From NCBI GenBank assembly GCA_937868095.1, contig CALMLO010000036.1:62001-126000 (forward strand): a stretch of 64,000 nucleotides of DNA, in the 5' to 3' direction. The notes under the pieces were generated by a model that saw nothing but the letters and a program-made list of their open reading frames with translations, was not told the DNA's origin and did no database searches. Shown in pieces: positions 37,048 through 45,504 of this stretch (the first letter of the stretch is position 1; every line of letters starts with the position of its first letter). The stretch is from an uncultured Phycisphaerales bacterium (GTDB taxonomy: Bacteria > Planctomycetota > Phycisphaerae > Sedimentisphaerales > Anaerohalosphaeraceae). The position numbers were made by a program, and so were the translations under genes.

Positions 37048-37848
37048 GTGGAAGGGGTTGTTCTGCTGGGTATTGGGCTTTTGATGGGGCTGTTTGGGGG
37101 GCTGTTGGGGATCGGCGGTTCGGTGATTATGATTCCTGCTTTGACGCTGGTGTATGGGGAGAATCAGCATTTGTATCAGGCATCGGCGATGATTTGCAAT
37201 TTTTTCGTGGCGGCTTCATCGCTGGCGGCTCATTGGCGTGCGGAGGCGTTTGTGGGTTCGGTTCTGAAGCGGCTGATTCCTGGGGCTGTGGCGGGGGTTG
37301 TGCTGGGGGCGGCGCTGAGCAATTGCCGGTGGTTCGAGGGAGGCAACAGTTTTCGGCTTGCCCGGCTGTTTGGGGGTTTTTTGGTGTATGTGGCGGCGTA
37401 CAATCTCTGGAAGTTTCGTCCGAAACCTGCGGAGCGGAGCGGACAGCCGGCGGGTTCTGAATTTATTCGCGGGCTGCTTGCGGGAGGGATTGGTCTGCTG
37501 ACGGGTATCGGGGCTGGGCTGCTGGGGATTGGTGCGGGGACGGTTTCAACGCCGCTTCAGCAGATTTGTCTGAAAATGCCGCTTCGGAATGCGATGAGCA
37601 ATTCGGCGGCGGCGATTGTGTCAATGGCGTGGCTTGGGGCGATTTATAAGAATGCGACGCTGGCTGAGCATGGGATTGCGTGGGTTGAATCGATTCGCAT
37701 TGCTTTGTGGGTTCTGCCGGCGGGAATGGTCGGCGGGTATCTGGGGGGCATTTTGATGCATACGCTGCCGAAAAATCTGGTGCGGGGGATTTTTGCGGTT
37801 GTCTGCCTGATTGCCGCCTGGCGGCTGCTGACGGTTCAGGCGGGCTGA
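37048..37848 (+). CDS. TauE/SafE family membrane permease
   Basis: A 266-residue membrane protein with about eight helices and two repeats typical of the sulfite exporter TauE/SafE family: LMGLFGGLLGIGGSVIMIPAL in the first half and TGIGAGLLGIGAGTVSTPLQ in the second. Such proteins move sulfite, sulfoacetate or other small anions. The start is GTG at 37048 with AGGAG nine bases upstream, one base past the trpC stop. It converges on the topoisomerase gene with a 78-bp gap. Substrate unknown. Confidence 0.88.
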   Translation: MEGVVLLGIGLLMGLFGGLLGIGGSVIMIPALTLVYGENQHLYQASAMICNFFVAASSLAAHWRAEAFVGSVLKRLIPGAVAGVVLGAALSNCRWFEGGNSFRLARLFGGFLVYVAAYNLWKFRPKPAERSGQPAGSEFIRGLLAGGIGLLTGIGAGLLGIGAGTVSTPLQQICLKMPLRNAMSNSAAAIVSMAWLGAIYKNATLAEHGIAWVESIRIALWVLPAGMVGGYLGGILMHTLPKNLVRGIFAVVCLIAAWRLLTVQAG

Positions 37849-37926
37849 GCCGTCAGTGCCGAAAGAAGAAGGGATTGGAGGAGAGGGCGGCGTTTTCGAT
37901 TTTTGGACAGGGCGGGCGCGGGGTTC

Positions 37927-39666
37927 TCAGACGGTTCGGGTTTTTTCGAGGATAACTTTGAGTTTGTCTTCGACGGAGTGGACCTGATTTTCCTTCAGAT
38001 TGAGGATGTCGCGGAGGGCCTCGCCAATGTAAGGCAGGTAGGTTTCGATGTAGCCGCGTTTGATCATTTCGGCGCGGATTCGTTTCTGTCTTCGGACGTG
38101 CATGCCCAGTTTTCGTCCGCATTCCTGGACGGCCAGTTTGATTTCTTTGATGATTTCCGGGTAGTGGGCAACGGCTTCTTTACTTTCTGAGGTAAAGGGT
38201 ACCCAAACGGATGCGATATGGACCATCAGCAAAATGGGACCTGTGGGCATGGCCCCTCGGCTTTGGCTGATGCCGTAATTTCGCCAGTTGGTTTCAAGAA
38301 CCGCTTTGTACACGGCACAGGCGGACTGCTGGTAGAGGAGGGGGACGCGGTTGGCAAACCGCACCAGGCGGAGCATCGGTTCTTTGTCTTTGTCGTCCTG
38401 CTCGGCGTCGGTATTCTGCTCCTGGAATCCGTAGGCCAAAGCGGCTTCGACGAGAAAAGGATTGCCGCGATAGACAGCGGGCTTGCGTGTGCAACTGGTG
38501 TAAAACTCTGCTGTGACGACTCGTTTGAGTCCTTCGATGAGGGCGTCCTCTCCAATGGGGCCGATGCAGTCGGTGGGAGGGGCCATGATTTTGGTGTCTT
38601 GAATTGCGTTGTGAAGGATTTCGGCATCCTGGAGAGTGAGTTTGTCCGGTTTCATTCTGGAGGAGAGTTTGGCCTTTTTGAGGATTTCTCCAGCGAGCCG
38701 TTCGCTGATGCGGGAAAACTCTGTGTGCAGAAACTCTGCGAGTGTTTTGGCTCTGGTTTCGCGGGCCATTTTGTAAAAGACACCTAATTCGACGCCGTAG
38801 GGGTGGGGCTTGACTTCGATGGGGATAAAGGGAAGTTCGGAGCTTCGGCGGTGGTATTCGGTAACTTGCCCATCGGGGGTGCGATAGACGATTCGGGCGT
38901 GGGGGTTTGCCATGGCGGTTTGGGCGAGATACTCATCTACGCTTTGCCGGCCTTTTTGGTAGCGGCCTTCGAGCGTTATGGCTACGCGGGTTCCGGTGGG
39001 CAGTTCAAAATCGCACTCTTCGTCGAGGATAATTTCGGGCTTGTTTCGGGCGGTATCGATCTGGACGTGATAGTGATGGGCTTTCTTTTTGGGGCTGGTG
39101 CGAGTGATAATCTGGACGGGCTGGCCGGTGGTCAGGAGGCCGTACATTCCGGCTGCACTGATGCCGATTCCCTGCTGGCCGCGGCTCATTTTGAGGGTGT
39201 GAAACTTGCTGCCGTATAGGAGGCGGGCAAAGATGTTGGGTACCTGTGCACCGAGGATGCCGGGTCCGTTGTCCTGAACCGCCACCACAAATTTATTGTC
39301 GGAACTGTTGAACGGCTGAATAGAGATCTCCAAATCCGGGAGAATCTGGGCTTCTTCACAGGCATCGAGGGAGTTATCGACAGCTTCTTTGACAGCGGTT
39401 AAAAGGGCCTTACGGGAGTTGTCGAAGCCGAGCAAATGGCGGTTTTTGGCGAAAAATTCGCTGACACTGATGTCTCGCTGCCTGGCGGCCATGGATTCGG
39501 CTGTTGCCGCTGCTGTTTTTCGTTTGCGTCGGGCTGGGGCGGCCGGCTTGGGAGAAACTTCGGCTTCGGGCGTCGGTGCGGGTGCCGGTGTAGATGGACT
39601 GTCGCTGTCGGTTTGGGTGAAGGCCAGATTCAGTTGTTTTGTCTGGGTGAACTTTCGGGCTGTCAT
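37927..39666 (-). CDS. top6B: DNA topoisomerase VI subunit B
   Basis: ATPase subunit of a type IIB topoisomerase, common in archaea and plants and patchy in bacteria. The 579-residue protein has a Pro/Ala/Lys-rich N-terminal tail of about 65 residues, then the GHKL fold: KEAVDNSLDA with Glu94 and Asn98, DNGPGI at 132-137, GQQGIGISAAGMYG at 163-176, and TGTRVAI. The H2TH and transducer domains follow, with the conserved TSESKEAVA-containing segment and the final helical region. No gene for the DNA-cleaving A subunit is visible in the 64 kb. The ATG at 39666 is chosen; a non-ATG start lies at 39711. It is 84 bp downstream of serA. Confidence 0.93.
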   Translation of the reverse strand: MTARKFTQTKQLNLAFTQTDSDSPSTPAPAPTPEAEVSPKPAAPARRKRKTAAATAESMAARQRDISVSEFFAKNRHLLGFDNSRKALLTAVKEAVDNSLDACEEAQILPDLEISIQPFNSSDNKFVVAVQDNGPGILGAQVPNIFARLLYGSKFHTLKMSRGQQGIGISAAGMYGLLTTGQPVQIITRTSPKKKAHHYHVQIDTARNKPEIILDEECDFELPTGTRVAITLEGRYQKGRQSVDEYLAQTAMANPHARIVYRTPDGQVTEYHRRSSELPFIPIEVKPHPYGVELGVFYKMARETRAKTLAEFLHTEFSRISERLAGEILKKAKLSSRMKPDKLTLQDAEILHNAIQDTKIMAPPTDCIGPIGEDALIEGLKRVVTAEFYTSCTRKPAVYRGNPFLVEAALAYGFQEQNTDAEQDDKDKEPMLRLVRFANRVPLLYQQSACAVYKAVLETNWRNYGISQSRGAMPTGPILLMVHIASVWVPFTSESKEAVAHYPEIIKEIKLAVQECGRKLGMHVRRQKRIRAEMIKRGYIETYLPYIGEALRDILNLKENQVHSVEDKLKVILEKTRTV

Positions 39667-39750
39667 GAAGAACTCCGTATAGGAATAAACGGTCTGCCCC
39701 GCGGGATTCAAAGCGGGGCAGGACCGGGAAAAGCCGCAATCTTTGGGGGC

Positions 39751-41337
39751 TTACTGAAGTTTGCAGATATACAATTCGTCAACAAAATCGAGTTTTTTAA
39801 GGTCTTCGGCTGCTTTTTCATCGGGCAGTTTGTCCAGACTGAAGGCGAGAATGGCTTTGCCTTCGGAACGTTTGTGGCCGACGCCCATCGTATTGATGTT
39901 GATGCCGTAGCTGCCGAGAATTGTGCCGACGGCTCCGATGACGCCCGGTTTGTCTTTGTTGAAGATAATCAGCATGGCTTCTTCGGGTGTTACTTCGATG
40001 GGGAAGCCGTCAATTTCGATAATGCGGGGGAGATTTCCGCCGAAGACGGTTCCGACGATGGTGCGTTTGCCCTGATCCGTTTCTACGGTTGCTGAAAAGG
40101 TGGATTCGAAGTTTTTGATTTCCGGGTTTTTCGTCTGGTCGATGCTGATTCCGCGTTCTTTGGCCAAAACATTTACGTTGACCATGTTGACGACGGTGTC
40201 GAAGTGCGGTTGAAGCAGGCCGATAGCAAAGGAGGTGGCGATGGGGTCTACATTCTTTTCAGCGATGCTTCCGCGGAACTCAATATGGACATTCTTCAAC
40301 GGTCCGTGAACCATGGAACTCATTAGTGAGCCGATTCGCTGGGCGAGTGCGGCATACTGGCTGATGAGAAGAGGCAGTCCGGCCATGGTTGGTGCGTTGA
40401 CGGCGTTTCGGATAATGCCCCCTCTGATGGCATCCATCAAAATCTGGGCGGCTTCGACCGCTACTTCAATCTGGGCTTCTTCGGTGCTGGCTCCGAGATG
40501 GGGGGTTACCAGACAATTGTCCAGGTCTTTGAAACGTGTGTTTTCGGGCGGTTCCTTTGAGAAGACGTCGAGGGCTGCACCGGCGATGGTTTTGGCAGCC
40601 AGGGCATTGAAGAGGTCTTCCTCGTTGATGATTCCGCCGCGTGCGCAGTTGATAAGCCGGCAGGTCGGCTTCATGATCTTCATTTCTTTGGCGGTGATCA
40701 TATTGAGGGTTTTCTCGTTTTTGGGAACGTGAACAGTGATGTAATCGGATTCTTTATAGATTCGTTCGAGAGAATCGGTCAGGACAATGCCGAGCTGTTC
40801 GGCGTCTTTGGGAGCGGCAAAGGGGTCGTAGCCGAGAATCTTCATGTTGAAGCCGAGGGCCATTTTCGCCACGGCCATGCCGATTCGTCCTAATCCGATG
40901 ATGCCGAGCGTTTTGTTGTTCAGCTGGTTTCCGGTGTATCGTTTTCGGTCCCATTCGCCTCGCTTGAGACTATTGCAGGCGGGCACGATATTGCGGCTGA
41001 GGGCCAGCATCAAGGCCATGGTGTGTTCGGCGGCGCTGAGCGTATTGCCGCCGGGGGTATTCATCACTAAAATACCTTTGCGGGTGGCGGTGGGGACATC
41101 GACATTGTCGATTCCTACGCCGGCACGGGCGATACCTTTGAGTTTTCCCGGGCGTTCGAGCACTTTGGCGGTTACTTTTGTGTCGCTTCGGATGATCAGG
41201 CCGTCATAGTCTCCGATGATGGAGGCCAGTTCATCTTCTTTGATGCCGGTGCGTACAACGGCCTCAAAGTCTTCTGCGGAGTTAATCAGATCGATTCCTT
41301 CCTGCGCTAGTTTATCCGTAATCAAAATTCGGTACAT
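39751..41337 (-). CDS. serA: D-3-phosphoglycerate dehydrogenase
   Basis: First step of serine biosynthesis: NAD-dependent oxidation of 3-phosphoglycerate. The 528-residue length is that of the long form with intervening ASB and C-terminal ACT domains. Residues show GLGRIGMAVAKMALGF (NAD site), NCARGGIINEEDL with the catalytic Arg, TPHLGASTEEAQ with the catalytic His, and PGVIGAVGTILGSYGININ in the ACT domain, which binds serine for feedback control in related enzymes. It lies 18 bp downstream of the lipoprotein gene, suggesting co-transcription. Confidence 0.95.
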   Translation of the reverse strand: MYRILITDKLAQEGIDLINSAEDFEAVVRTGIKEDELASIIGDYDGLIIRSDTKVTAKVLERPGKLKGIARAGVGIDNVDVPTATRKGILVMNTPGGNTLSAAEHTMALMLALSRNIVPACNSLKRGEWDRKRYTGNQLNNKTLGIIGLGRIGMAVAKMALGFNMKILGYDPFAAPKDAEQLGIVLTDSLERIYKESDYITVHVPKNEKTLNMITAKEMKIMKPTCRLINCARGGIINEEDLFNALAAKTIAGAALDVFSKEPPENTRFKDLDNCLVTPHLGASTEEAQIEVAVEAAQILMDAIRGGIIRNAVNAPTMAGLPLLISQYAALAQRIGSLMSSMVHGPLKNVHIEFRGSIAEKNVDPIATSFAIGLLQPHFDTVVNMVNVNVLAKERGISIDQTKNPEIKNFESTFSATVETDQGKRTIVGTVFGGNLPRIIEIDGFPIEVTPEEAMLIIFNKDKPGVIGAVGTILGSYGININTMGVGHKRSEGKAILAFSLDKLPDEKAAEDLKKLDFVDELYICKLQ

Positions 41338-41355
41338 AGTGTGTTTTTCTCCTTT

Positions 41356-42039
41356 TTATTGTGCTTGATTGAAAAAGGCGTCCAAGGTTTCCATTTCTTC
41401 ACTGATACGAAAATCTGTTTGGGGGCAAGGATAGAGATTGCGGACAATGCAATGAGAGACGGCTGTAAGGAGTCGTTGGAGGACAGCAGAGCGGCCGCGG
41501 GATTCAAAGTCCACGGAGGTTCGAATCAAACGAGGGGTCTTTTCGGGCGGCCAGACCACCTCGGCGGTGTCCGTTTTCAGCAAAATGGTGCGAACCGCGA
41601 GGTTGCCCATGTAATAATCCTGTTCGGTCAGACGGATGAGTTCGCAGTCGGTGATTTCTACATAAAGAAGGAAGGCCGCCCCTTTCCGGCGTGCATCTTC
41701 CTCGAGCTGTGTCCATGAAAAGGAGGCGGAGGGGTTGGCGGAGGCCGGCGGCATCAGGAAGATGGCTTCCGTGGGGATTTTGACTTTTCTGTGCAAATCG
41801 GCAGCCAGTATCTTCTGAAGAAGATCGGGGATGTCAGCATCGGTGCGGCTGCCCGCGGTGGGGCGAACCGCCAGATAGATGGACCTGTCCTTTTGATTAT
41901 ATAAGGGGAACTGAGGGGAGACTTTCTGTTCCGAAGAAGTAGGGCTTACAAGAAATCCGAGCATGGTACAGCCGCTTACCAAGGAAAGCAGTCCTGTGCT
42001 CAGAAGCCATCGATAAACCTTTTGTTTTCCAATTTTCAT
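41356..42039 (-). CDS. Predicted lipoprotein, unknown function
   Basis: A 227-residue protein with a lipoprotein signal: a basic start, a hydrophobic stretch, and the lipobox LVSGC near residue 23. The body contains AVRPTAGSRTDADIPDLL and a LLYVEITDCELIR strand, followed by VRTILLKTDTAEVVWPP, resembling outer-membrane-associated lipoproteins that act in envelope assembly, but I cannot name a family. ATG at 42039 is chosen since it gives a proper signal. It starts 8 bp after the DUF2752 gene ends and precedes serA. Confidence 0.7.
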   Translation of the reverse strand: MKIGKQKVYRWLLSTGLLSLVSGCTMLGFLVSPTSSEQKVSPQFPLYNQKDRSIYLAVRPTAGSRTDADIPDLLQKILAADLHRKVKIPTEAIFLMPPASANPSASFSWTQLEEDARRKGAAFLLYVEITDCELIRLTEQDYYMGNLAVRTILLKTDTAEVVWPPEKTPRLIRTSVDFESRGRSAVLQRLLTAVSHCIVRNLYPCPQTDFRISEEMETLDAFFNQAQ

Positions 42040-42047
42040 CGTTTTGT

Positions 42048-42518
42048 TCAGGATTGACTTTGCCCGGCATAAATCAGCAGTGCCGCCACCCAGCCGACCA
42101 GGATTATTGCGACGGCTGCAAAAATCAGTACTTTGATTCCTCCGGGCGAGCGCACCCACCTCAAAAAAGCAAAATCTACTCCAAAGATTGCGATATGTAA
42201 AGCAAAAAAAAGGACAGCGATTGCGGCCAGACAAAAGGCGGCGGCGGCTGGTTGAAGACAAAATGACTCTTTAATTCTTCCTGCGGCAAAGGCCTGGATG
42301 GAATGGGTCCATCCGCAGCCGGGGCAGGGCAGACCAAATCGTTGTTTGAAACCGCAGATTCCCAGCGTTGGGGTAAGGTCAAACCATCCGTGATCGCAGG
42401 CCCAAAAGAAAAAAAAGCCGCCGGCAATCAGCAGGGCAATGCCTCCGGCAGTGATTCGCCCGCCCAGAGAGATGCGATTTTGGGATTTTCCGGCGCTTAA
42501 AGATTGGCCTTTGCTCAT
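42048..42518 (-). CDS. DUF2752 domain membrane protein
   Basis: A 156-residue protein with three to four helices and the DUF2752 signature CPGCGWTHSIQAF in the loop after the first helix, next to GICGFKQRFGLP. Members are found widely in Bacteroidetes, planctomycetes and actinobacteria; the function is not known. The ATG at 42518 opens MSKGQSLSAG. It is the first gene of a probable run with the lipoprotein, serA and topoisomerase VI B genes, and it is divergent from the inositol-monophosphatase gene 49 bp away. Confidence 0.8.
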   Translation of the reverse strand: MSKGQSLSAGKSQNRISLGGRITAGGIALLIAGGFFFFWACDHGWFDLTPTLGICGFKQRFGLPCPGCGWTHSIQAFAAGRIKESFCLQPAAAAFCLAAIAVLFFALHIAIFGVDFAFLRWVRSPGGIKVLIFAAVAIILVGWVAALLIYAGQSQS

Positions 42519-42567
42519 TTGTCCTGATACAATAGAGCGCTGAACATCGAAAGTCAAGGTGAAAGGA

Positions 42568-43392
42568 ATGGGTATGGGCCTGAGTTCGACGGAAATCAGC
42601 TATTTGCTTGAGACGGCGGTTGTGGCGGCTCGTCTGGCAGGCCAGCGGGCGATGGAGGAGATTCGTTTTATCCATGCTGTCCAGAAAGATGCTGATGAAC
42701 TGGTGACAGAGGCAGATCCGATTTGCCAGAAAATCATTATTGATCATATTAAGGAGAATTATCCCGATCATGGTTTTCTGGCTGAAGAAAATGCCGGAGA
42801 AAAGATGCTGAAACTGGCCCCTCGGGGAGAGCCGTCCATTTGGTGGATTATTGACCCGATTGACGGTACGAACAATTTTGCCAATGGTTTGCTGTGTTTT
42901 TCTGTGAGCATTGCGGTGATGGAAGCGGGCAAACCCATCGTTGGGGTGGTTTTTGAACCGGCGACGGATTCTATGTTTACGGCGGCTGTGGGAATGGAGA
43001 GCCAGATGAACGGTTCGCGGATTCAAGTCAATCGTCAGGAACTGAATCGTTTTGCGTGTTTCGGGATTGACAGCCATCTGGAGCCGGCGTATGCCCAGGC
43101 CTATCAGGAAGTTATGCTTAAGACCCGATTTCGGTGTCTTGGTTCGACGGCTCTGCATTTGGCGTATGTGGCGAAGGGTTCGCTGATAGGTTCTGCGGTG
43201 CTGCGTTCTCGTCTTTGGGATATTGCGGCGGGCGTTTTGCTGGTTGAGCGTGCGGGCGGATTTGTCTCTTCTCTGGAGAGAGAGTCTCTTTTTCCGGTGG
43301 ATGTAGGGGCTTATCAAGGGCAGTTTATTCCTCTTCTGGCAGGGAATGACTATAAAAAAGGAGAGATTAAGAAAATCTTTTCAAGGAGATGA
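42568..43392 (+). CDS. Inositol monophosphatase family protein
   Basis: A Mg-dependent phosphatase of the inositol monophosphatase/CysQ/FBPase superfamily. The 274-residue protein has the metal site motifs LAEENAGE, DPIDGTNNFANGL with the key aspartates, and the second LWDIAAGVLLVERAGG motif. Substrate may be inositol phosphate, PAP or another sugar phosphate; it cannot be decided. The start is uncertain among ATGs at 42568 and 42574 and a GTG at 42559; GAAAGGA lies between them. It is divergent from the DUF2752 gene. Confidence 0.88.
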   Translation: MGMGLSSTEISYLLETAVVAARLAGQRAMEEIRFIHAVQKDADELVTEADPICQKIIIDHIKENYPDHGFLAEENAGEKMLKLAPRGEPSIWWIIDPIDGTNNFANGLLCFSVSIAVMEAGKPIVGVVFEPATDSMFTAAVGMESQMNGSRIQVNRQELNRFACFGIDSHLEPAYAQAYQEVMLKTRFRCLGSTALHLAYVAKGSLIGSAVLRSRLWDIAAGVLLVERAGGFVSSLERESLFPVDVGAYQGQFIPLLAGNDYKKGEIKKIFSRR

Positions 43393-43474
43393 AAAAAGGT
43401 TTTTTTGTAACAAAATTCTGTTAAACTCCGTCTAATTTCCTATAGCATCTAACGGCACGTACTAAAAGGAGGGG

Positions 43475-43494
43475 ATACCCGCGTGTGCGGGTAT
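43475..43494 (+). promoter_or_regulatory. Perfect hairpin in the leader of the polyQ-tail secreted protein
   Basis: ATACCCGC (43475-43482) - GTGT - GCGGGTAT (43487-43494) is a perfect 8-bp stem with a four-base loop. It directly follows AAAAGGAGGGG, a strong Shine-Dalgarno-like run, and its 3' arm contains an ATG (43493) that opens a 10-codon frame. The inner sequence CCCGCGTGTGCGGG resembles the core of type I-E CRISPR repeats, but only one copy exists. Confidence 0.5.
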
Positions 43495-43578
43495 GAGAGC
43501 GGGTTTTGTTAGAAACTTTTACTGATGGGCATGAACAAGAAAGGTTCAATTTTGACGGCGAAAGGAGAGATGGTATGA
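43493..43578 (+). other. Two overlapping mini-ORFs leading into the secreted protein gene
   Basis: ATG at 43493 gives MRAGFVRNFY and stops at 43525. Its TGA overlaps the ATG at 43525 (TGATG), which gives a 17-residue frame that stops at 43578, whose TGA overlaps the ATG at 43575 of the main gene. The chain, with the upstream AGGAGG and the hairpin, looks like a coupled leader; it may also be chance. Confidence 0.3.
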
Positions 43579-45467
43579 AGGCAAGAATGTCATTTCTGTT
43601 TGCGGGGCTTTTGGCGGCGGTTTTTTTGATGGTTTTTGCGGGGGCGGGCTATTCGGCTCAGAGCCAGGATGCCTTGCTGGATTTGCTGCCGGCGGATACG
43701 CTGATATGTTTTCGGATTAATAATTTTAGCGGTACCTTTGAACAGTTGGACCAATATTTGGCCGGCGTATCCCCCATGCCTGTTTCGATGCTGCTTACGA
43801 CGCAGTTGGGAAGTGCGATTGGGGATCCGCTGCTGAATGGAATGAATAAAGCCGGTACCCTTGCTGCTGTGCTCCTGCCGGGAGCGGATGAAGAGGAACC
43901 GATGGGGGCGGTACTTCTGCCGGTTGCAGATGTTCAGCTGTTTTTGTCGAGCCCGTATGGTAAAGTTGATGAAAAGGGTCTTTATACGCTTACGCCGCCT
44001 GGTTCTTCGGTCGGCCCGGTTTCTTTTGTTCCACTAAAAGGTTCTTCCTATCTTTTGATGGCTCCGGAAAGCCAAAAAGAGACGCTGGTGTCTATTCAGG
44101 CGTGTTTGAAGGATAAAAAGCAGTCGTTGTCGCAGCGGCTTAAGGCGGAGGATGCTCAACGTTCCGCTTCGGCACCGTTCTGGCTTTGGCTGAATGTGGA
44201 AAAGGGATATGATATGGTTGCTCCCGAGCTGAGAGAGTCGATTGAAAGTGGGGTTGAGGAATCTTTCCAGCATGGCCCTATGGCGATGGAACCGAATGCT
44301 GTAACGGCGCTGCTGGATGGGATGGATTCCTGGATGCGGCAGGTGGACTCCTTTACTGTGGCTTTAACGCCTCAGGCGGAGCAACTTACGGCTGAAATGA
44401 TTTTTGCGGCCAAGACGGATTCGGAACTAGCTGGTCTGCTTGTTCGCGAGCCGGGGATGAAGAGTGGTTTTGCGATGGGAGGGTATCTGGACCCGCAAGC
44501 CCCTCTCAACTGTCTTATGCGGACCAATACGCTGCTGATGATGAAAGCCAATAAAGTGGGCATGGAACTTTGGACTGCTGTTCTCACCAAAGGCCAGCCA
44601 GATGCCGCTCTCACTGCTCAGATAAATGAGCTGATTGAAAAAAGCATGCGGGCGGTGGGAACGGAAATGGCTTTTTCCTTCGGCTATCAGGCAGGTATGC
44701 CGCCTTTTTCTATGCGGGAAGTTGTCGAAGTGAAGGATGCGGCGGCGTTCAGAGAAGTCATCCGCTCCAGTGTCGATTTGGTTAATGTGCTCTACAGCAA
44801 AATGACTTTTCCTGCCGTGTTTCGTCTTCAAGAAAAGGTTAGTGAATATAAAGGCATTCCTATTGATCAGGCCGTTATCCAATTTACGCCGACGGATTCT
44901 TTTCCAGCGGAGGAGAAGGCGGTGCTGGATGCTTTGTACGGCCAAGAGGGGTTGAAGTATCCGTTTGCAATTACCGAGAAGGCCGTATTTGTGACGATGG
45001 GGCCCCAGGCCGAGGCGGAATTAAAGAAACTGCTTGATTTGAAGGACAATCTGCCGCCGACTCCGATGGAAATGCAGATTGCGATGAAGCTGATTCCTCA
45101 GTCTCAATCGGCGGATACGATAGCGTCTCTCAATGTACTGCGTCTGGTCAAGGGATTTGGGGGAATGATGGCGACTATGCAGAAGGGAATAGACCCCGAT
45201 TCGCCTGTTCCGCCTTTTGCTTCTATCGCTGAACAGATTCCTGCTGCCAGCCAAAGCGCCCTGGCGATTGGAATGCATATAGATGGCGGATGTGTGCAAT
45301 CTCATGTGGTTTTGCCTAAGCAGCATTTGATGGAAATTATGTCGTGGTTCATGCAGATTCAGCAGAAGATGATGATGGAGCAGTTTCAGCAGCAGCAGCA
45401 GCAACAGCAACAACAGCAGCAGCAACAGCAGCAGCCCGAGTCCGGGGAGGGGGAAGGGGCTTTATAA
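43575..45467 (+). CDS. Large secreted protein with C-terminal polyglutamine tract, unknown function
   Basis: A 630-residue protein with a typical signal peptide (basic start, hydrophobic core to about residue 24, then AGYSAQS). The body has repeated Leu-Pro-rich beta segments such as LLPADTLICFRINNF, an organisation like the DUF3352-type proteins of planctomycetes, without visible catalytic residues. It ends with 16 consecutive Gln (CAG/CAA codons) followed by PESGEGEGAL. AAAGGAG precedes the ATG at 43575, and an overlapping mini-ORF and hairpin lie upstream. A terminator follows at 45473. The family assignment is tentative. Confidence 0.75.
   Translation: MKARMSFLFAGLLAAVFLMVFAGAGYSAQSQDALLDLLPADTLICFRINNFSGTFEQLDQYLAGVSPMPVSMLLTTQLGSAIGDPLLNGMNKAGTLAAVLLPGADEEEPMGAVLLPVADVQLFLSSPYGKVDEKGLYTLTPPGSSVGPVSFVPLKGSSYLLMAPESQKETLVSIQACLKDKKQSLSQRLKAEDAQRSASAPFWLWLNVEKGYDMVAPELRESIESGVEESFQHGPMAMEPNAVTALLDGMDSWMRQVDSFTVALTPQAEQLTAEMIFAAKTDSELAGLLVREPGMKSGFAMGGYLDPQAPLNCLMRTNTLLMMKANKVGMELWTAVLTKGQPDAALTAQINELIEKSMRAVGTEMAFSFGYQAGMPPFSMREVVEVKDAAAFREVIRSSVDLVNVLYSKMTFPAVFRLQEKVSEYKGIPIDQAVIQFTPTDSFPAEEKAVLDALYGQEGLKYPFAITEKAVFVTMGPQAEAELKKLLDLKDNLPPTPMEMQIAMKLIPQSQSADTIASLNVLRLVKGFGGMMATMQKGIDPDSPVPPFASIAEQIPAASQSALAIGMHIDGGCVQSHVVLPKQHLMEIMSWFMQIQQKMMMEQFQQQQQQQQQQQQQQQQPESGEGEGAL
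45387..45434 (+). repeat. CAG/CAA microsatellite encoding polyglutamine
   Basis: Sixteen glutamine codons, mixed CAG and CAA, close to the 3' end of the secreted-protein gene. In frame, so length change would add or remove Gln without breaking the frame. Confidence 0.95.
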
Positions 45468-45472
45468 ACTGA

Positions 45473-45495
45473 CTGCCTGGACGGCAGATGTTTTT
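45473..45495 (+). terminator. Intrinsic terminator after the polyQ-tail protein gene
   Basis: CTGCC-TGGAC-GGCAG (45473-45487) followed by ATG and five T on the plus strand. It lies five bases after the stop codon and between two convergent genes. Confidence 0.65.
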
Positions 45496-45504
45496 CGACG
45501 GTCT

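Noticed and set aside
43475-43494. Possible CRISPR repeat
   Set aside because: The core resembles type I-E repeats, but there is one copy, no spacer and no cas gene. I treat it as a leader hairpin.
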